32,079 bases of DNA from IMG/VR virus record IMGVR_UViG_3300028393_001577, positions 1 to 32,079 of that record; one strand, given 5' to 3'. A program made the position numbers and the translations under genes. The notes beneath the pieces were generated by a model. The model ran no database searches. It was not told the origin of the DNA and saw only the letters and a program-made list of their open reading frames with translations. This document shows positions 31,437-32,079 of the stretch, piece by piece (the first letter of the stretch is position 1; every line of letters begins with the position of its first letter). Source of the stretch: a virus.

Positions 31437-31460
31437 AATAGGGGCAACAACGCCCCTATT
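31437..31460. terminator. Bidirectional terminator
   Basis: A perfect 9-bp stem (AATAGGGGC, 31437-31445, with GCCCCTATT, 31452-31460) has a six-base loop. TTTT follows on the plus strand and a T-rich TATTTTTATA on the minus strand. It serves the deaminase operon and the converging phoH. Confidence 0.88.
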
Positions 31461-31474
31461 CTTTTGACGTTGGT

Positions 31475-32079
31475 TTAATCACCGTACAGCGATAACACCT
31501 CCTTAACTGCATTGTGACGTTCAATATCTTTGTGGTCAAATTGCACAATGTCAATATGTTTTAGTGTCTTGCTGGTCAATAAGCCGCAAAAGTTCACTAA
31601 TCCATTATCATTGACACGATCTGCTTGCGCCAAATCTCCTGTCACTACCATCTTAGACCCTTCTCCCAATCGGGTCAGTAGCATTTTCATTTGATTGATT
31701 GTCGCATTTTGCATTTCATCTGCAATAATATAGGCATTCTTGAATGTGCGTCCACGCATGTAAGCTAGCGGACTTATTTCTATCACTCCTTCTTCTAACA
31801 TCTTAGCGATGTCTTTGGTTTGATAATATTCACCGAGAACATCAAATATAGGTCTTGTCCAGGGTGCCATTTTTTCATTTAGCGTGCCTGGTAAAAATCC
31901 TAGATCCTCGTCCACGGAAACGGCGGGTCTTGTAACAATGATCTTATCAACTAAACCTTCCTGAAACTGCTTGATACCATTCTGCACAGCCAGCATGGTT
32001 TTGCCCGTGCCTGCTGGGCCAATAGCCAAGACGATACTTTTGGTCTCATCCTGTAACTTTTGGAGGTATGTTTGTTGGT
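31475..32079 (-). CDS. phoH: PhoH-like ATPase (partial, 5' end beyond the window)
   Basis: PhoH-like proteins are P-loop ATPases, common in marine phages. The domain is related to superfamily 1 helicases and to the PhoH half of the PhoH2 toxin-helicase. The reading frame stays open to the window edge (about 201 codons seen), with QQTYLQKLQDETKSIVLAIG before the Walker A GPAGTGKT. Other motifs are VTRPAVSVDEDLGFLPG, PLAYMRGRTF, Walker B YIIADEMQNAT, and VVTGDLAQADR (sensor-like). The C-terminus LSLYGD ends 15 bases from a bidirectional terminator. An apparent start at 32029 is only a Leu codon inside the protein. Its role in infection is unsettled. Links to phosphate stress rest on E. coli naming. 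Confidence 0.95.
   Translation of the reverse strand, partial: QQTYLQKLQDETKSIVLAIGPAGTGKTMLAVQNGIKQFQEGLVDKIIVTRPAVSVDEDLGFLPGTLNEKMAPWTRPIFDVLGEYYQTKDIAKMLEEGVIEISPLAYMRGRTFKNAYIIADEMQNATINQMKMLLTRLGEGSKMVVTGDLAQADRVNDNGLVNFCGLLTSKTLKHIDIVQFDHKDIERHNAVKEVLSLYGD

Noticed and set aside
32029-32029. A start codon for phoH at 32029
   Set aside because: It is a TTG leucine codon inside a continuous frame that extends to the window edge with typical PhoH sequence before the Walker A motif.

Overview
The window reads as part of the genome of a tailed phage of the marine T4-like (myovirus) type. It has tightly packed genes with ATGA/TAATG overlaps. It encodes a T4 gp44-type clamp loader, dCMP deaminase, PhoH, a GroES/gp31-like co-chaperonin, a QueD-like enzyme and an A-type iron-sulfur carrier. 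T4-type late promoter boxes ([TG]ATAAATA or GTAAATA) lie about 18 bases before structural genes. The DNA is AT-rich. The host cannot be named from this sequence. Near-consensus sigma-70 promoters imply that early genes are read by an ordinary bacterial RNA polymerase. I saw no tRNA, rRNA, insertion sequence or CRISPR array.

Layout. Positions 1-1312: a sigma-70-driven gene of unknown role, closed by a strong terminator. 1336-2861: a late fibre-like structural protein. 2871-5686: mainly early or auxiliary genes (QueD-like enzyme, an unknown AT-rich gene, UV damage endonuclease and a small gene overlapping its end). 5710-6260: two small minus-strand genes, one with an H1-like Lys/Ala tail behind a perfect late promoter and one zinc-ribbon protein. 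6294-27780: a long late block with the A-type Fe-S carrier, a giant 4626-residue modular fibre protein, two smaller proteins sharing its N-terminal motif, a 1363-residue structural protein carrying a complete animal-type heme peroxidase domain, another modular structural protein and a small conserved gene. 27791-28850: a DnaE-like fragment and a 2-oxoglutarate/Fe(II) oxygenase-like protein. 28911-29557: a small gene overlapping a GroES-like gene, then a terminator whose loop carries the -35 box of the next promoter. 29633-31435: an overlapping operon of a membrane protein, a small helical protein, the clamp loader and dCMP deaminase. 31475-32079: minus-strand phoH, cut by the window end.

How the parts fit. 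Early genes supply replication (clamp loader), nucleotide supply (dCMP deaminase), repair (UV endonuclease) and metabolism (QueD, PhoH). Late genes build an elaborate set of tail or fibre proteins that share an N-terminal motif and a pool of shuffled beta-rich modules. The most striking content is the myeloperoxidase-like domain inside a virion-type protein. Other unusual points are the apparent complete absence of the 5-mer GCAGC/GCTGC from the window with an excess of GCGGCCGC, an orphan DnaE piece that stops just before the catalytic aspartates, and a module inserted inside another module between near-identical 11-base sequences.
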